A stretch of 64,000 bases of DNA from Streptomyces sp. WM6378. Lineage in GTDB: Bacteria; Actinomycetota; Actinomycetes; Streptomycetales; Streptomycetaceae. Each line of letters begins with the position of its first letter. Position 1 is the stretch's first letter. The notes beneath the pieces were generated by a model. It ran no database searches. It saw only the letters and a program-made list of their open reading frames with translations, and was not told the origin of the DNA. A program made the position numbers and the translations under genes. The DNA lies in assembly GCF_001279695.1 (NCBI RefSeq), contig NZ_LGDD01000339.1, positions 167,194 to 231,193 of the forward strand. Direction: 5' to 3'. Shown one piece after another: positions 1 through 11,136 of this stretch.

Positions 1-759
1 GGTCAGATAGCCCGTGATGTGCCGGCCGGCGATGCGCTTCGCGGGCACGGTGAAGGACGTCCGGCGCAGCCCGAGCGGCGCGAAGATCTGCTCGCGCAAC
101 AGCTCGGCGTAGGGGCGCCCGGTGAGGTGCTCTGCGGCCAGCGCCAACAGGACGAAGCCGGAGTTCGAGTACGCGTAGGCGGTTCCCGGCGCGTACTGCA
201 ACCCGTGCTTCACCGACAGGGCCACGAGATCCCGGGGCTCGTACACGGTGTTGCGGATGCGCGCCTCGAAGGCGGCCGTGGTCTCCTCTCCGCCCTGCTC
301 AAGGAGATCGTTGATGTGGTCGTAGACTCCGGCGCGGTGTTCAAGGACCTGGCGTGCGGTGATCGGCCAGTTCATCGGCAGCGTCCCGGCCGGCAGGTAG
401 TCGCGCAACGGCTCGTCCAGATCGAGACGGCCCTGTTCGGCCAGGCGCATCACGACGGCCGCGGTGAACATCTTGGTGTTGCTGCCGACCCTGAAGCGCG
501 CATCCGCCCGCATGGGTGTGCCGTCCAGGTCGGCCTCGCCGACGGTCAGCGTCCGGTCGAGTCCTGGGTCGCGGTGATCCCGGATCACGGCGAACGCGCC
601 CGGTGCGCCTGCCGCCAGTACGCGTTGCAGCGCGGCGCGCACCCCGGCCGTGTCCGGCCCGGTCCGTGCCTGCGCGCCGGAGGCGAAGACCGCGCTCCCG
701 GTCACGAGCGCGACAGCGGCCGCGAGTGTGGTCACCGAACGGGCGAGCCTTGTTCTCAT
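1..759 (-). CDS. Serine hydrolase (beta-lactamase / D-Ala-D-Ala carboxypeptidase family), 3' end cut by window
   Basis: The 253 visible codons encode an exported serine hydrolase of the class C beta-lactamase/DD-peptidase family. Such enzymes act on D-Ala-D-Ala peptides or related amides outside the membrane. Residues 1-31 form a signal peptide (MRTRLARS, then a hydrophobic stretch ending near AQA). The catalytic SxxK is Ser93-Asn-Thr-Lys96, and the second motif is Tyr197-Ser-Asn199, in a YSNSGF context. The third motif (HxG/KTG) lies beyond the left edge. The ATG at 759 has GGAA about 10 nt upstream. The gene is divergent from the SDR gene, with 280 bp between them. The exact substrate cannot be read from the sequence; esterase activity is also possible in this family. 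Confidence 0.9.
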   Translation of the reverse strand, partial: MRTRLARSVTTLAAAVALVTGSAVFASGAQARTGPDTAGVRAALQRVLAAGAPGAFAVIRDHRDPGLDRTLTVGEADLDGTPMRADARFRVGSNTKMFTAAVVMRLAEQGRLDLDEPLRDYLPAGTLPMNWPITARQVLEHRAGVYDHINDLLEQGGEETTAAFEARIRNTVYEPRDLVALSVKHGLQYAPGTAYAYSNSGFVLLALAAEHLTGRPYAELLREQIFAPLGLRRTSFTVPAKRIAGRHITGYLT

Positions 760-1039
760 CGCTGGAGCGTTCCTTCCGCATCCCGCCGCATCGCGGCGGC
801 TTGTGGAGGGGCCCGAACGCGCGGCACCCTGTGCGGCCGAGATCGTATAGGTATGTCGGCTTTCCGCCCGGCGAGCGCGGACCGTCCGGCGTTTCGGCGC
901 TCGGGGTGTCGCCGCGTGTAGGTGAGCCATCGGTGAGCTGTCGGTGGGGGGTGCGAGGTTGAGGGCACCGCGGTCGTGGGGGGCAACCCGCCCCGCCCGC
1001 GCCCCGTCACTTCCCGCTTCCCAGGCTCAAGGAGCGTCC

Positions 1040-2029
1040 ATGAGGCCCACCGCACCCCAGCCCCAACCATGGGACGTGCATCGCCCCCCGCGCGCCGAGG
1101 GCAAGATCTTCCTGGTGACCGGCGGGAACGCCGGCATCGGATACTTCGTCGCGGAGCAGCTCGCCGCTACCGGAGCCACCGTCGTGCTCGGCAGCCGGAA
1201 CCCGGCGAAGGCCGAGGCCGCCGCGGTCTCCATCCGGTCCCGGGTTCCTGGTGCGCGGATTCGCCAAGTGCGCCTGGATCTGGCCGAGTTGAGGTCCTTG
1301 CGACCCGCTGTGGAAACGTTGGAGCTGGACCATCTGGACGCGGTGGTCCACAACGCGGGGGTGGCGCTCGACGATCCGCCGCGCCGCGAGACCCGGGACG
1401 GACACGAGCTGATGTTCGCCACCAACCACCTCGGGCACCTCGCACTGACCCGATGGCTCGCACCCCTCCTTTCGGCCGCACCGGCCGCCCGCGTCGTGAC
1501 GGTGGGCAGCTTCGCGGCGAAGTCCGAGCGACTCGATCTGGATGACCTGCAATCCGCCGAGGACTACCGGCCCAAGCGCACGTACGGGCGGTCGAAGCTG
1601 GCCCAGATGCACTTCGCCCTCGAACTCGACCGCCGGCTGCGCACGTCCGGCAGTGCGGTGTCCAGCGTGGTGGTCCACCCCGGCGGCGCCCTGGACTCGC
1701 TCACCCCCTCGCGGCCACCCGTACATGTGCGCACCGCCGGCGAGCGACTGCGTGGCCTGCCCGCAGGTGTCATCCTCCAGGGCAAGCACGCCGGGGCGTG
1801 GCCCGCGGTGAGAGCCGTTCTCGATCCGGGGATCGCGGGTGGCCGGCTGTGGGGACCGCGGGTCTTCGGCTTGCGCGGCAAACCACGCTGCGAGCAGTTG
1901 TGGAGCCATCTCACCGACACGACCTTGGCTGCCCAACTATGGGACATCAGTTGCGAGTTGGCGGAAGTCGACCCGAGCCTCGGGCTCGTCGCACGGGAAG
2001 CACGGGGGAACGCAGGGGGCATGCCCTGA
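1040..2029 (+). CDS. Short-chain dehydrogenase/reductase (SDR), retinol-dehydrogenase-like
   Basis: A 329-aa NAD(P)-dependent oxidoreductase with a Rossmann fold. The cofactor motif TGGNAGIG is at residues 27-34, HNAG at 104-107, and the catalytic set is Ser157, Tyr182 and Lys186 (YGRSK). The protein is longer than a classical 250-aa SDR, with a C-terminal extension of about 60 residues, as in the RDH/WWOX-like 'oxidoreductase' SDRs of actinomycetes. The start at 1040 is preceded by AAGGAG five bases upstream. The longer open frame from 944 has no ribosome binding site. It stands alone, upstream of a 54-aa protein gene on the same strand. The substrate is unknown. Confidence 0.92.
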   Translation: MRPTAPQPQPWDVHRPPRAEGKIFLVTGGNAGIGYFVAEQLAATGATVVLGSRNPAKAEAAAVSIRSRVPGARIRQVRLDLAELRSLRPAVETLELDHLDAVVHNAGVALDDPPRRETRDGHELMFATNHLGHLALTRWLAPLLSAAPAARVVTVGSFAAKSERLDLDDLQSAEDYRPKRTYGRSKLAQMHFALELDRRLRTSGSAVSSVVVHPGGALDSLTPSRPPVHVRTAGERLRGLPAGVILQGKHAGAWPAVRAVLDPGIAGGRLWGPRVFGLRGKPRCEQLWSHLTDTTLAAQLWDISCELAEVDPSLGLVAREARGNAGGMP

Positions 2030-2084
2030 CGATTCGAGGGCAGGCGCGCCGTACGAGTGACGGTTCGAAGGGGAGGCTGCTCCG

Positions 2085-2249
2085 ATGTCGGTGCTTGGGC
2101 GTTTTCCTGCCGGTGACCCGCGCGGTTCCTGGCCGGCCGAGGAGTATGCGGCTCAACTCAGGAGGCGTGGCCGCGCTGCCACGGTGGTGATGGACCTCGA
2201 CAGCGACACGTTCCTCGTGGTGGAACACCGCCAGGACGAGGTAGCGTAA
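2085..2249 (+). CDS. Small conserved-looking protein of 54 aa, function unknown
   Basis: A short reading frame of 54 residues starts MSVLGRFPAG and ends FLVVEHRQDEVA. A strong ribosome binding site, GAAGGGGAGG (2068-2077), lies eight bases before the ATG. Codon third positions are G/C-rich, as in neighbouring genes. It has no signal peptide, membrane segment or cysteine. The middle is basic (QLRRRGRAA) and the end is acidic and hydrophobic. A bidirectional hairpin terminator (2310-2349) closes the unit 60 bp downstream. It may be co-transcribed with the SDR gene 55 bp upstream. I do not recognise a named family. Confidence 0.7.
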   Translation: MSVLGRFPAGDPRGSWPAEEYAAQLRRRGRAATVVMDLDSDTFLVVEHRQDEVA

Positions 2250-2309
2250 CTGCCGCCAGCGGACTGGGAGTTGACTCCCTCACTGCCTGTCTTACGAAGC
2301 CCGCGGCAT

Positions 2310-2349
2310 CCTCTGCCCGCCCCGCCCCGCCAAGCGGGGCGGGCAGAGG
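2310..2349. terminator. Bidirectional intrinsic terminator between convergent genes
   Basis: A perfect 16-bp inverted repeat has arms 2310-2325 and 2334-2349 (CCTCTGCCCGCCCCGC and its complement) with an 8-nt loop. It lies between the 54-aa gene on the plus strand and uvrA2 on the minus strand. There is no U-run, as is usual for Streptomyces terminators. Confidence 0.8.
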
Positions 2350-2367
2350 CGGATACGGAGACCTCAG

Positions 2368-4803
<2,436 letters not shown>

Positions 4804-4989
4804 CTGTGGGACGGGCCGCGTGCGCGGTTCCCGCCGGTGTCGCCCGGCCCGGTCCGCCCGGCGCTGTCAGCACGTGCGGGCAGTACGTACGGTTCTACTT
4901 CGTCGCCGCCGCCGCGGCAATGGTCCGGCGTGGTCCGCGGGACCGGCCGGGGCGGGTCGGTGCCGCTGCGGCCGGCGGGCGGTCCGCGC

Positions 4990-5352
4990 TCATCGGTCCT
5001 GGAGCAGCCCGAGGACATTGCCGTCGGGGTCGGTGAAGGTGGCCACCAGGCGACCGCCGCCCACGTCGCGAGGGGAGTCCTTCACCTTGGCTCCCGCGGC
5101 GGTCACCTCGGCGAGCTTCGCCTCGATGTCCGGCACGTGCCAGTACGCCACCGGCCCGGTCATGCCCTGCTCCGCGCCGCCCGGGACCAGCCCGATCTGC
5201 TGTCCCTCGGCCTCGTAGCCGACGTAGTACGGCTCGTCGCTCTGCGGCGCCACACCGAGCAGAGCGGTGTACACCGCCTTGGCCGCCGCCAGGTCGGAGA
5301 CGGGGTGCAGCACGGTCTTGATGCCCTGGGTGGAAGAGCCGGTGGTGGTCAT
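4990..5352 (-). CDS. VOC-superfamily (glyoxalase/bleomycin-resistance-like) protein
   Basis: A 120-aa single-unit VOC protein. The beta-alpha-beta-beta-beta pattern is readable: an IKTVLHPVSDLAAAKAVYTAL start, a central YWHVPDIEAKLAEV stretch, and a terminal FTDPDGNVLGLLQ that carries the usual metal-ligand region. Proteins of this type dimerise to bind a metal or a drug. No substrate can be deduced. AGGAG sits six bases before ATG 5352. The gene lies 186 bp upstream of uvrA2 on the same strand, so the two may form one unit with a resistance theme. That link is inference. Confidence 0.88.
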   Translation of the reverse strand: MTTTGSSTQGIKTVLHPVSDLAAAKAVYTALLGVAPQSDEPYYVGYEAEGQQIGLVPGGAEQGMTGPVAYWHVPDIEAKLAEVTAAGAKVKDSPRDVGGGRLVATFTDPDGNVLGLLQDR

Positions 5353-5560
5353 GATCGCTCCTGGATTCGTGGGTCACACCGCCCCGGTGTGCCTCATGAC
5401 GACCACGCTAATTGCGGCCCGGTGGGCGCGCTTCTCCATTCCTGATCGGTTCGGGCACGTACCCCCGATGGCCGTGGGCGGGCGCTCCGAAGCCCCTGGC
5501 CGAGATCGGCCAGGGGCTTGGGGGACCCTGCGCGGGCGGACGAGGCGCGATGATGACCCC

Positions 5561-5875
5561 ATGAGCCTTCCCGATGCCATCACCTCCACCCTGGCCGCCC
5601 GCGACAAGGTCGACTTCGAGCAGGACTTCACACGCACCCGTCAGATCATGACGTTCGTCCATACGACGGACAGCGCCGAGGCGGTCGAACTCGCCATGTT
5701 CGAAGGCCCGTTGCCCATCCCGGCCGTCGGGCAGACCGTCACCCTGTGGCTCACGGGCCATCCCCTCGTCGTCGAGCGCGTAGAAACCCACTACGGTCTC
5801 GGCGGCGCGGACACCCACCCCAAGCGGGAGCAGGTGGCCTCCGTCATCGTGTTCGTCGGGCCCCGAACTCGCTGA
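5561..5875 (+). CDS. Hypothetical protein, 104 aa
   Basis: A soluble 104-residue protein beginning MSLPDAITSTLAARDKVDFEQDF, without signal peptide or membrane segments. The C-terminal half alternates hydrophobic strands (QTVTLWLTGHPLVVERVETHYGL, ASVIVFVGPR), suggesting a small beta-rich fold. ATG 5561 is chosen because upstream codons in this frame look noncoding and cross a divergent promoter region. It is divergent from the VOC gene and converges with the drug exporter, 49 bp from the latter's stop. No recognised family. Confidence 0.65.
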   Translation: MSLPDAITSTLAARDKVDFEQDFTRTRQIMTFVHTTDSAEAVELAMFEGPLPIPAVGQTVTLWLTGHPLVVERVETHYGLGGADTHPKREQVASVIVFVGPRTR

Positions 5876-5924
5876 TGTACAGGGCCTGTTGACCTGATAG
5901 GAGGTCGCCCGAGGTCGGGCCCGG

Positions 5925-7508
5925 TCACACCCCCGTCGACACCGAATCCCGCCGGGGGCGCGGCGCCGATGCCGCCGAGGGGCCGCCGCCGGTCACGCCC
6001 GTGGCAGCCCGGGCCGGCGGTCGTACGAGCGCCAGGACGATCAGCCCGCCGAGGGCCGCCGCGATGGCCGACAGCAGGAAGACGCGGTCGAGGCCGGTCG
6101 CGAAGGCCTGGTGCACGAGGCGTCGCGCCGCGTCGTGATGTGCGGCGGGTGCCGCGTCGACGAGGTGCTGCGCCTGGCCCGCGGCCAGCGCGGCCGCGCC
6201 CTGGTCGGCGTCGGGCACCGTGCCGGAGTCGGCGAGCAGGGCGGCCGCGCGGTTGGTGAAGACGGCGCCGAGGACCGCGATGGCCAGAGTCATGCCCAGC
6301 TGGCGGAACGTGTTGACCGCACCGCCCGCCATGCCCGCCCGCTGGGGCGGCACGGTCGAGGTGGCGGCCGAGACGAGCACCGGCGTGGCCAGACCCACCC
6401 CGATACCGGTGACCACGAGGCCCCACAGGAGGGAGGCCCGCCCCGCGTCGGCGGTCATCCCGGCGCGCAGCAACAGCATGCCCGCCGCGACGAGGAGCAG
6501 TCCCGCACCGATCGGCACGCGCGGGGCAAGGCGCTGGATGTGGCGCCCGGCGAAGACGGCCACGACGAAGGACGCCGCGGCCAGCGGGGTCAGCGCGAGG
6601 CCCGCCGCGACCGGGCTGAGCCCCAGTACGGACTGAAGCCACAACGAGACCAGGACCAGACAGCCGAAGGCGCTGCCCTGGAGCAGCAGCGCGCCGCTCA
6701 TCAGACCCGCGAACGACGGCCGGCGCAGGAGCGCCAGATCCAGCATCGGGGCGCCGCCGCGTCGCGCGGTTCGGTGCTCGATCACCACGAACGCGACGAG
6801 CGCCAGGGCGGTGACGGCGAACGTCGCCAGGGTCTCGGCCCCGGTCCAGCCCGCCTCCCCGCCACGGATGAGTCCGTAGGTGAGGCTGCCCGCGGCGACG
6901 GTGAAGGCGGCCGCACCGGGCAGGTCGACGCGGGCTTTCGCGGCTACCGTACGGGGCTGGTCGGGCCGGACCACGCGCAGTGTCATGGCGATGGCGACAG
7001 CCGCGACGGGCAGATTGACCCAGAAGATCGTCGGCCAGCTGATGTGCTCGGTGAGCAGACCGCCGAGCAGCGGGCCGGCCGCGGCGGCGGCTCCGTTGGC
7101 CGCGCCCCACACCCCGAAGGCCGTACCCCGGTCCCTGCCCTGGTACGAGGTGAGCAGGAGGGCGGGGGCCGTGGCGAACATGGCGGCGCCGCCGATGCCC
7201 TGCACTACGCGGGCGGCGATCAGCACGCCCACGCTGGGTGCGAGGCCGCACACCAGGGAGGCCGCGGCGAAGAGAGCCAGGCCGTAGACGTAGAACCGCC
7301 GGTGGCCGAACCGGTCCGCGAGGGAGCCGGAGGCCAGGAGCAGGGCGGCGAGGGCCAGGGCGTATCCGTCGATCACCCATTGCAGCGAGGTGAAGGAGGC
7401 GTCGAGGTCGTCAGCCATGCTGGGCAGTGCCACGTTCACGATGGTCACGTCCACCAGCAGGATGAAGGCGCCAAGGCAGACCGCCGTCAGGGGCCACCAC
7501 TTGCGCAT
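5925..7508 (-). CDS. MFS multidrug exporter, DHA2 (14-TMS, EmrB/QacA-like) family
   Basis: A 527-aa integral membrane transporter, likely a proton-driven drug efflux pump. It opens MRKWWPLTAVCLGAFILLVDVTIVNVALP, with the DVTIVNVALP motif typical of DHA2 proteins, followed by WVIDGYALALAALLL. Motif A appears as GSLADRFGHRR between TM2 and TM3, and LVCGLAPSVGVLIAARVVQGIGGA follows. About 14 hydrophobic segments are readable. GGAGAA lies seven bases before ATG 7508. It is transcribed divergently from an Lrp/AsnC regulator, with 141 bp between them. That regulator is the obvious candidate for its control. Confidence 0.93.
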   Translation of the reverse strand: MRKWWPLTAVCLGAFILLVDVTIVNVALPSMADDLDASFTSLQWVIDGYALALAALLLASGSLADRFGHRRFYVYGLALFAAASLVCGLAPSVGVLIAARVVQGIGGAAMFATAPALLLTSYQGRDRGTAFGVWGAANGAAAAAGPLLGGLLTEHISWPTIFWVNLPVAAVAIAMTLRVVRPDQPRTVAAKARVDLPGAAAFTVAAGSLTYGLIRGGEAGWTGAETLATFAVTALALVAFVVIEHRTARRGGAPMLDLALLRRPSFAGLMSGALLLQGSAFGCLVLVSLWLQSVLGLSPVAAGLALTPLAAASFVVAVFAGRHIQRLAPRVPIGAGLLLVAAGMLLLRAGMTADAGRASLLWGLVVTGIGVGLATPVLVSAATSTVPPQRAGMAGGAVNTFRQLGMTLAIAVLGAVFTNRAAALLADSGTVPDADQGAAALAAGQAQHLVDAAPAAHHDAARRLVHQAFATGLDRVFLLSAIAAALGGLIVLALVRPPARAATGVTGGGPSAASAPRPRRDSVSTGV

Positions 7509-7649
7509 GTCAGGTTCTCCGATCGGATCGAGCAGGTGTCGGGGGCCTGAATCGCGCTCTTGATCACGGCGTGGCCCCTGTGAGCGAGTCTTGGGCACCG
7601 CAGGCGATTCCCATGAGCCACGGCTGGCACCTTGCTCAGATCCGACATC

Positions 7650-8678
7650 ATGGGTCCCATGAAGACGTATCTCGACATCCTCGACCGCACGGATCGCGAA
7701 CTGTCGGAGGAGGACCTGGCGCTCGCGCATGCCCTTCAGATCAACGGCCGGGCATCGTTCCGCGAGATCGCCGACGCCCTCGGGGTGTCCGACCAGACGG
7801 CCGCCCGGCGCTGGTCGAGACTGCGCTCCGCCGGCAAGCTCCGGGTCCTGGGCCTGACCGACCCGCAGCGGCTCGGCGACTCCCCGTGGGTCGTGCGCGT
7901 ACGGTGCACGCCCGATGCGGCGGCTTCGATCGGCGCGGCGATGGCCCGGCGCACGGACACCACGTGGGTCAACCTCAGCTCGGGTGGCACCGAGATCTCC
8001 TGCTCGGTGCGGACCCGGGGCGCCGGCATCGAGGAGTCACCGCTCCTGCAGAAGCTGCCGCGCACACCTCAGGTGCTGGATGTCTCGGCGCACTGCCTGT
8101 TGCACGTCTTCTTCGGCCAGGACCTCGGCACCATCAACAAGAGCGGACCTCTGACGGCCGCGCAGGTCGCACGACTCACGCCTCCCCTCGCCCCGGTGCG
8201 GGCCACGGCCGACACACCCGCGGTGACGCTGGACGACAGCGACCGGCAGCTGCTCGATCTGCTGGCGCGGGACGGCCGGGCGGCGCCCGGTGAACTGGCC
8301 GCCGCGACCGGCCTGTCGCCCTCGACGGTGCGCCGTCGCATCACGGAACTCAGGACGGCCGGGGTCCTCTACTTCGACGTCGAGTACCACCCGGACGTCC
8401 TGCAGCGGAACTTCCGGGCGGCCCTGTGGCTGGAGATCGACCCGTCCCGCCTGGCGGAGGCGGGCGAGGCGCTCGCCGCGCACCCGCAGGTGTCCTTCGC
8501 CGCCGCCGTGACCGGCACGGCCAACCTGTACGCAAGCATCGACGTCCCGACGGCGCAGCTCTTCTACCGCTATCTCACCGAGTCGGTGTCCACCCTGCCC
8601 GGCCTGCGCCACACGGCGACCGTCCCCATCCACCGCACCCTCAAGGGCCCCGGCCCCTACCTCCCGACCAGGGCATAG
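7650..8678 (+). CDS. Lrp/AsnC-family regulator with two helix-turn-helix domains
   Basis: A 342-aa transcription factor with two AsnC-type winged HTH units rather than the usual one. The first is at about residues 17-70 (INGRASFREIADALGVSDQTAARR) and the second at about 195-245 (ARDGRAAPGELAAATGLSPSTVRRR). Each is followed by an alpha/beta ligand-sensing half. Proteins of this architecture are common in actinomycetes and probably arose by duplication. ATG 7650 and ATG 7659 are both possible, and neither has a clear ribosome binding site, so the mRNA may be leaderless. It is divergent from the DHA2 exporter and converges with the DUF5133 gene. Confidence 0.9.
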   Translation: MGPMKTYLDILDRTDRELSEEDLALAHALQINGRASFREIADALGVSDQTAARRWSRLRSAGKLRVLGLTDPQRLGDSPWVVRVRCTPDAAASIGAAMARRTDTTWVNLSSGGTEISCSVRTRGAGIEESPLLQKLPRTPQVLDVSAHCLLHVFFGQDLGTINKSGPLTAAQVARLTPPLAPVRATADTPAVTLDDSDRQLLDLLARDGRAAPGELAAATGLSPSTVRRRITELRTAGVLYFDVEYHPDVLQRNFRAALWLEIDPSRLAEAGEALAAHPQVSFAAAVTGTANLYASIDVPTAQLFYRYLTESVSTLPGLRHTATVPIHRTLKGPGPYLPTRA

Positions 8679-8688
8679 CCCGCGCTCG

Positions 8689-8937
8689 TCAGACAGCCCG
8701 GTCCGGGGCCAGGGCAACGTTCGGCAGCACCACACCGCGACTGTGTGCGAGATGCCGCTCGGCCGATTCCACGGCGGCGGCGGTGGTCCGCTCCCCCATC
8801 AGGACGCACAGTGTGTACGCCGCGTCGTCCCGCGCCTGTCGCGCGCGGGCGTCCCACGGCGACTGGGCGGCCCTGCGTTCCCGGCTGCGCAGGAGGGCCA
8901 GGAGCTCATGGACGACGTACGAGTGGGGTGACAGCAT
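8689..8937 (-). CDS. DUF5133-family protein, 82 aa
   Basis: A small soluble protein resembling the DUF5133 family of Streptomyces. The readable core is SPHSYVVHELLALLRSRE, a charged linker, then DDAAYTLCVLMGERTTAAAVESAE, where 'DxAYTLCV' is the family hallmark. There are two adjacent ATG codons, at 8940 and 8937. GGAG lies six bases before the second, so 8937 is preferred. Longer upstream reading frames are out of codon bias. The gene ends 10 bp from the convergent AsnC stop. The role of the family is unknown. Confidence 0.75.
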   Translation of the reverse strand: MLSPHSYVVHELLALLRSRERRAAQSPWDARARQARDDAAYTLCVLMGERTTAAAVESAERHLAHSRGVVLPNVALAPDRAV

Positions 8938-9083
8938 CATCTGCTCCGGGATCGGACGAAGGACGAGGAAGGTGTGGCGGGTGTCGACGCCCCTCCGGGC
9001 GCCGGAGTCACCGTCGGACGGTGGCCGGCCCTGGAGCGCCTTCCATCGTGACCCCACACCCGCACGGTCCGCACCCCGGAGCG

Positions 9084-9096
9084 TCACACTGTGTGA
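9084..9096. promoter_or_regulatory. Perfect 13-bp palindrome (TCACACTGTGTGA), candidate operator
   Basis: TCACAC and GTGTGA flank a central T, in the 254-bp gap between the divergent DUF5133 and PRC-barrel genes, about 95 bp before the PRC-barrel start. The symmetry suits a dimeric repressor. No regulator gene is adjacent. Confidence 0.35.
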
Positions 9097-9191
9097 GCGC
9101 GCGCATGGTGGCCGAGGTGGCGGCACTCTCGGCGGCGACGTACGTTCACGGCAATCAGCGACGGCCCGTCCACCCGCACCGGAGAGGCACG

Positions 9192-9545
9192 ATGGTGAGC
9201 GACGAGATCTGGAAGTTTCAGCCAACTGCCGGGTATCGGGCAGGAGTTGACCTCGTCGGCTACCGGGTGGAAGCCACCGACGGTCACATCGGGAAGATCG
9301 ACAAGCACTCCGAAGCCGTCGACGCCGCCCACCTCGTGGTCGACACCGGAGCATGGATCTTCGGCAGGCACGTACTCCTGCCCGTCGGAACCATCGAGGC
9401 CATCGACGCCGCCACGGAAACGGTCTACGTGAACCGGACCAAGGACGAGATCCGAAGCGCTCCCGAGTACGACGCGGCCAAACATGCCGGTGAGCCCTCC
9501 TACCTGGAGCAGTTCGGGCGGTACTACGGCCGGCCCCACATGTAG
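9192..9545 (+). CDS. PRC-barrel domain protein
   Basis: A 117-aa protein with a PRC-barrel-like fold: GVDLVGYRVEATDGHIGKID, then HLVVDTGAWIFGRHVLLPVGTIEAID. The strand pattern and the 'GxxVxxxDGxIGxI' opening fit the family. These barrels occur in ribosome-maturation and photosystem proteins and in many small actinobacterial stress proteins. The tail is rich in Tyr and ends RYYGRPHM. ATG 9192 has GGAGAGG about five bases upstream. It is a single-gene unit, followed by a 184-bp gap that is unusually AT-rich for this DNA. The partner molecule is unknown. Confidence 0.85.
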   Translation: MVSDEIWKFQPTAGYRAGVDLVGYRVEATDGHIGKIDKHSEAVDAAHLVVDTGAWIFGRHVLLPVGTIEAIDAATETVYVNRTKDEIRSAPEYDAAKHAGEPSYLEQFGRYYGRPHM

Positions 9546-9729
9546 ATCAGGGGTCGTCCCGCCGGCTGCCCCGCGCCCGTACCGGACCCGTCACGCAAAG
9601 TATTTTCCGTCGATCTCCGTCGATCCGGAATTTATTTACGAACCTCAATGGTTGGCATCTGCATCGAACCAATCGGCTCGACCTCACCGCCCTCCCGGCG
9701 GTCGGGTCGGCACTGATCAGCGAGGCACC

Positions 9730-11052
9730 GTGAACGACCACACCCCCGAGCAGCCCGCCGAGATCGTCGCCCGGCTGCGCGCCGCCTTCCGCTCCGGCCG
9801 CACCAAGCCCGTCGAGTGGCGCACCACCCAGCTGCGCCGGCTGCGCGAGATGCTCACGATCCACGGCGCCGACCTCGCGGAAGCCCTCCACGCCGACCTG
9901 GGCAAGAGCTCGACCGAAGCCTTCCGTACCGAGATCGACTTCACGATTCGCGAGATCGACCACACCCTGGAGCACCTCGCCGAGTGGCTGCGGCCGGAGC
10001 CCGCCCCGGTGCCCGCGCACCTCGGCCCGGACGCGTCGGCCTGGACGCAGTACGACCCGCTGGGCGTGGTCCTCGTCATCGCTCCCTGGAACTATCCGGT
10101 CCAGCTCCTGCTGACCCCGATGCTCGGCGCGCTGGCCTCCGGGAACGCGGTCGTCGTCAAGCCCAGCGAGCTGGCCCCCGCCGCCTCCTCGGCCATCGCC
10201 CGCCTGCTGCCGCAGTACCTCGACACCGCCGCGGTCGCCGTCGTCGAAGGCGCCGTACCCGAGACCACCGCGCTGCTCGCCGAGCGCTTCGACCACATCT
10301 TCTACACCGGCAACGGCACGGTCGGCCGCATCGTGATGCGGGCCGCCGCCGAGCATCTCACCCCGGTCACCCTCGAACTGGGCGGCAAGTCCCCGGCATT
10401 CGTCGACCGCGGCGCCGACCTGTCCGTCGTCGCCGACCGGCTGGCCCGGGGCAAGTTCCTCAACGCCGGCCAGACCTGTGTCGCGCCCGACTACGTCCTG
10501 ACCGACCCGGAGACCGCCCGCGCGCTGGAGCCCCTGTTCGCCCGCGCCGTCGAGGCACTCTTCGGAGCCGAGCCGCAGAGCTCCAAGGAGTACGGCCGGA
10601 TCGTCAACGAACGGCACTTCGACCGGCTCAGCTCGCTGCTCGACTCGGGCCGTGCCGTGACCGGCGGCGCCACCGACCGGGCCACCAAGTACATCGCGCC
10701 CACCGTCCTGGCCGACGTCGACCCCAAGGCGCCGGTCATGCGGGAGGAGATCTTCGGCCCGATCCTGCCGATCGTCACGGTGGCAGGCCTGGACGAGGCC
10801 ATCGAGTTCATCAACGACCGCGACAAGCCGCTGGCCCTGTACGCCTTCACCGACTCGGACACCACGCGCGAGCGCCTGGCCGCCGAGACGTCGTCCGGAG
10901 GCCTCGGGTTCGGCCTGCCGCTCGCCCATCTGACCGTCTCCGACCTGCCGTTCGGCGGGGTCGGCGAGAGCGGCATGGGCAGCTACCACGGCCGCTACTC
11001 GATCGAGACGTTCAGCCACCGCAAGTCCGTGCTGGAGAAGCCGCTCGCCTGA
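9730..11052 (+). CDS. NAD(P)-dependent aldehyde dehydrogenase
   Basis: A 440-aa aldehyde dehydrogenase that should oxidise an aldehyde to the acid. The length and lack of an N-terminal extension match the class-3-like (fatty/aromatic aldehyde) group. The APWNYP substrate/cofactor loop is at 119-123, the lysine of VVVKPSE is at 144, the general base Glu216 is in TLELGGKSP, and the nucleophile Cys250 is in NAGQTCVAP. The C-terminal FGGVGESGMGSYHG motif is intact, so the enzyme should be active. GTG 9730 follows GCGAGG. The upstream 184 bp contain an AT-rich stretch (about 9598-9670) that probably holds the promoter. A terminator hairpin follows at 11065-11099. Confidence 0.93.
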   Translation: MNDHTPEQPAEIVARLRAAFRSGRTKPVEWRTTQLRRLREMLTIHGADLAEALHADLGKSSTEAFRTEIDFTIREIDHTLEHLAEWLRPEPAPVPAHLGPDASAWTQYDPLGVVLVIAPWNYPVQLLLTPMLGALASGNAVVVKPSELAPAASSAIARLLPQYLDTAAVAVVEGAVPETTALLAERFDHIFYTGNGTVGRIVMRAAAEHLTPVTLELGGKSPAFVDRGADLSVVADRLARGKFLNAGQTCVAPDYVLTDPETARALEPLFARAVEALFGAEPQSSKEYGRIVNERHFDRLSSLLDSGRAVTGGATDRATKYIAPTVLADVDPKAPVMREEIFGPILPIVTVAGLDEAIEFINDRDKPLALYAFTDSDTTRERLAAETSSGGLGFGLPLAHLTVSDLPFGGVGESGMGSYHGRYSIETFSHRKSVLEKPLA

Positions 11053-11064
11053 ACCCGCCGTGCC

Positions 11065-11099
11065 GCGCCCCGGACAGGTCGACGACCCGCCCGGGGCGC
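11065..11099. terminator. Hairpin terminator between convergent genes
   Basis: Arms GCGCCCCGG (11065-11073) and CCGGGGCGC (11091-11099) pair perfectly around a 17-nt loop. The hairpin lies between the ends of the aldehyde dehydrogenase and phosphotransferase genes. Confidence 0.6.
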
Positions 11100-11136
11100 C
11101 ACCGCACACCCTCAACTCCCGCACACAGCACGTCAG

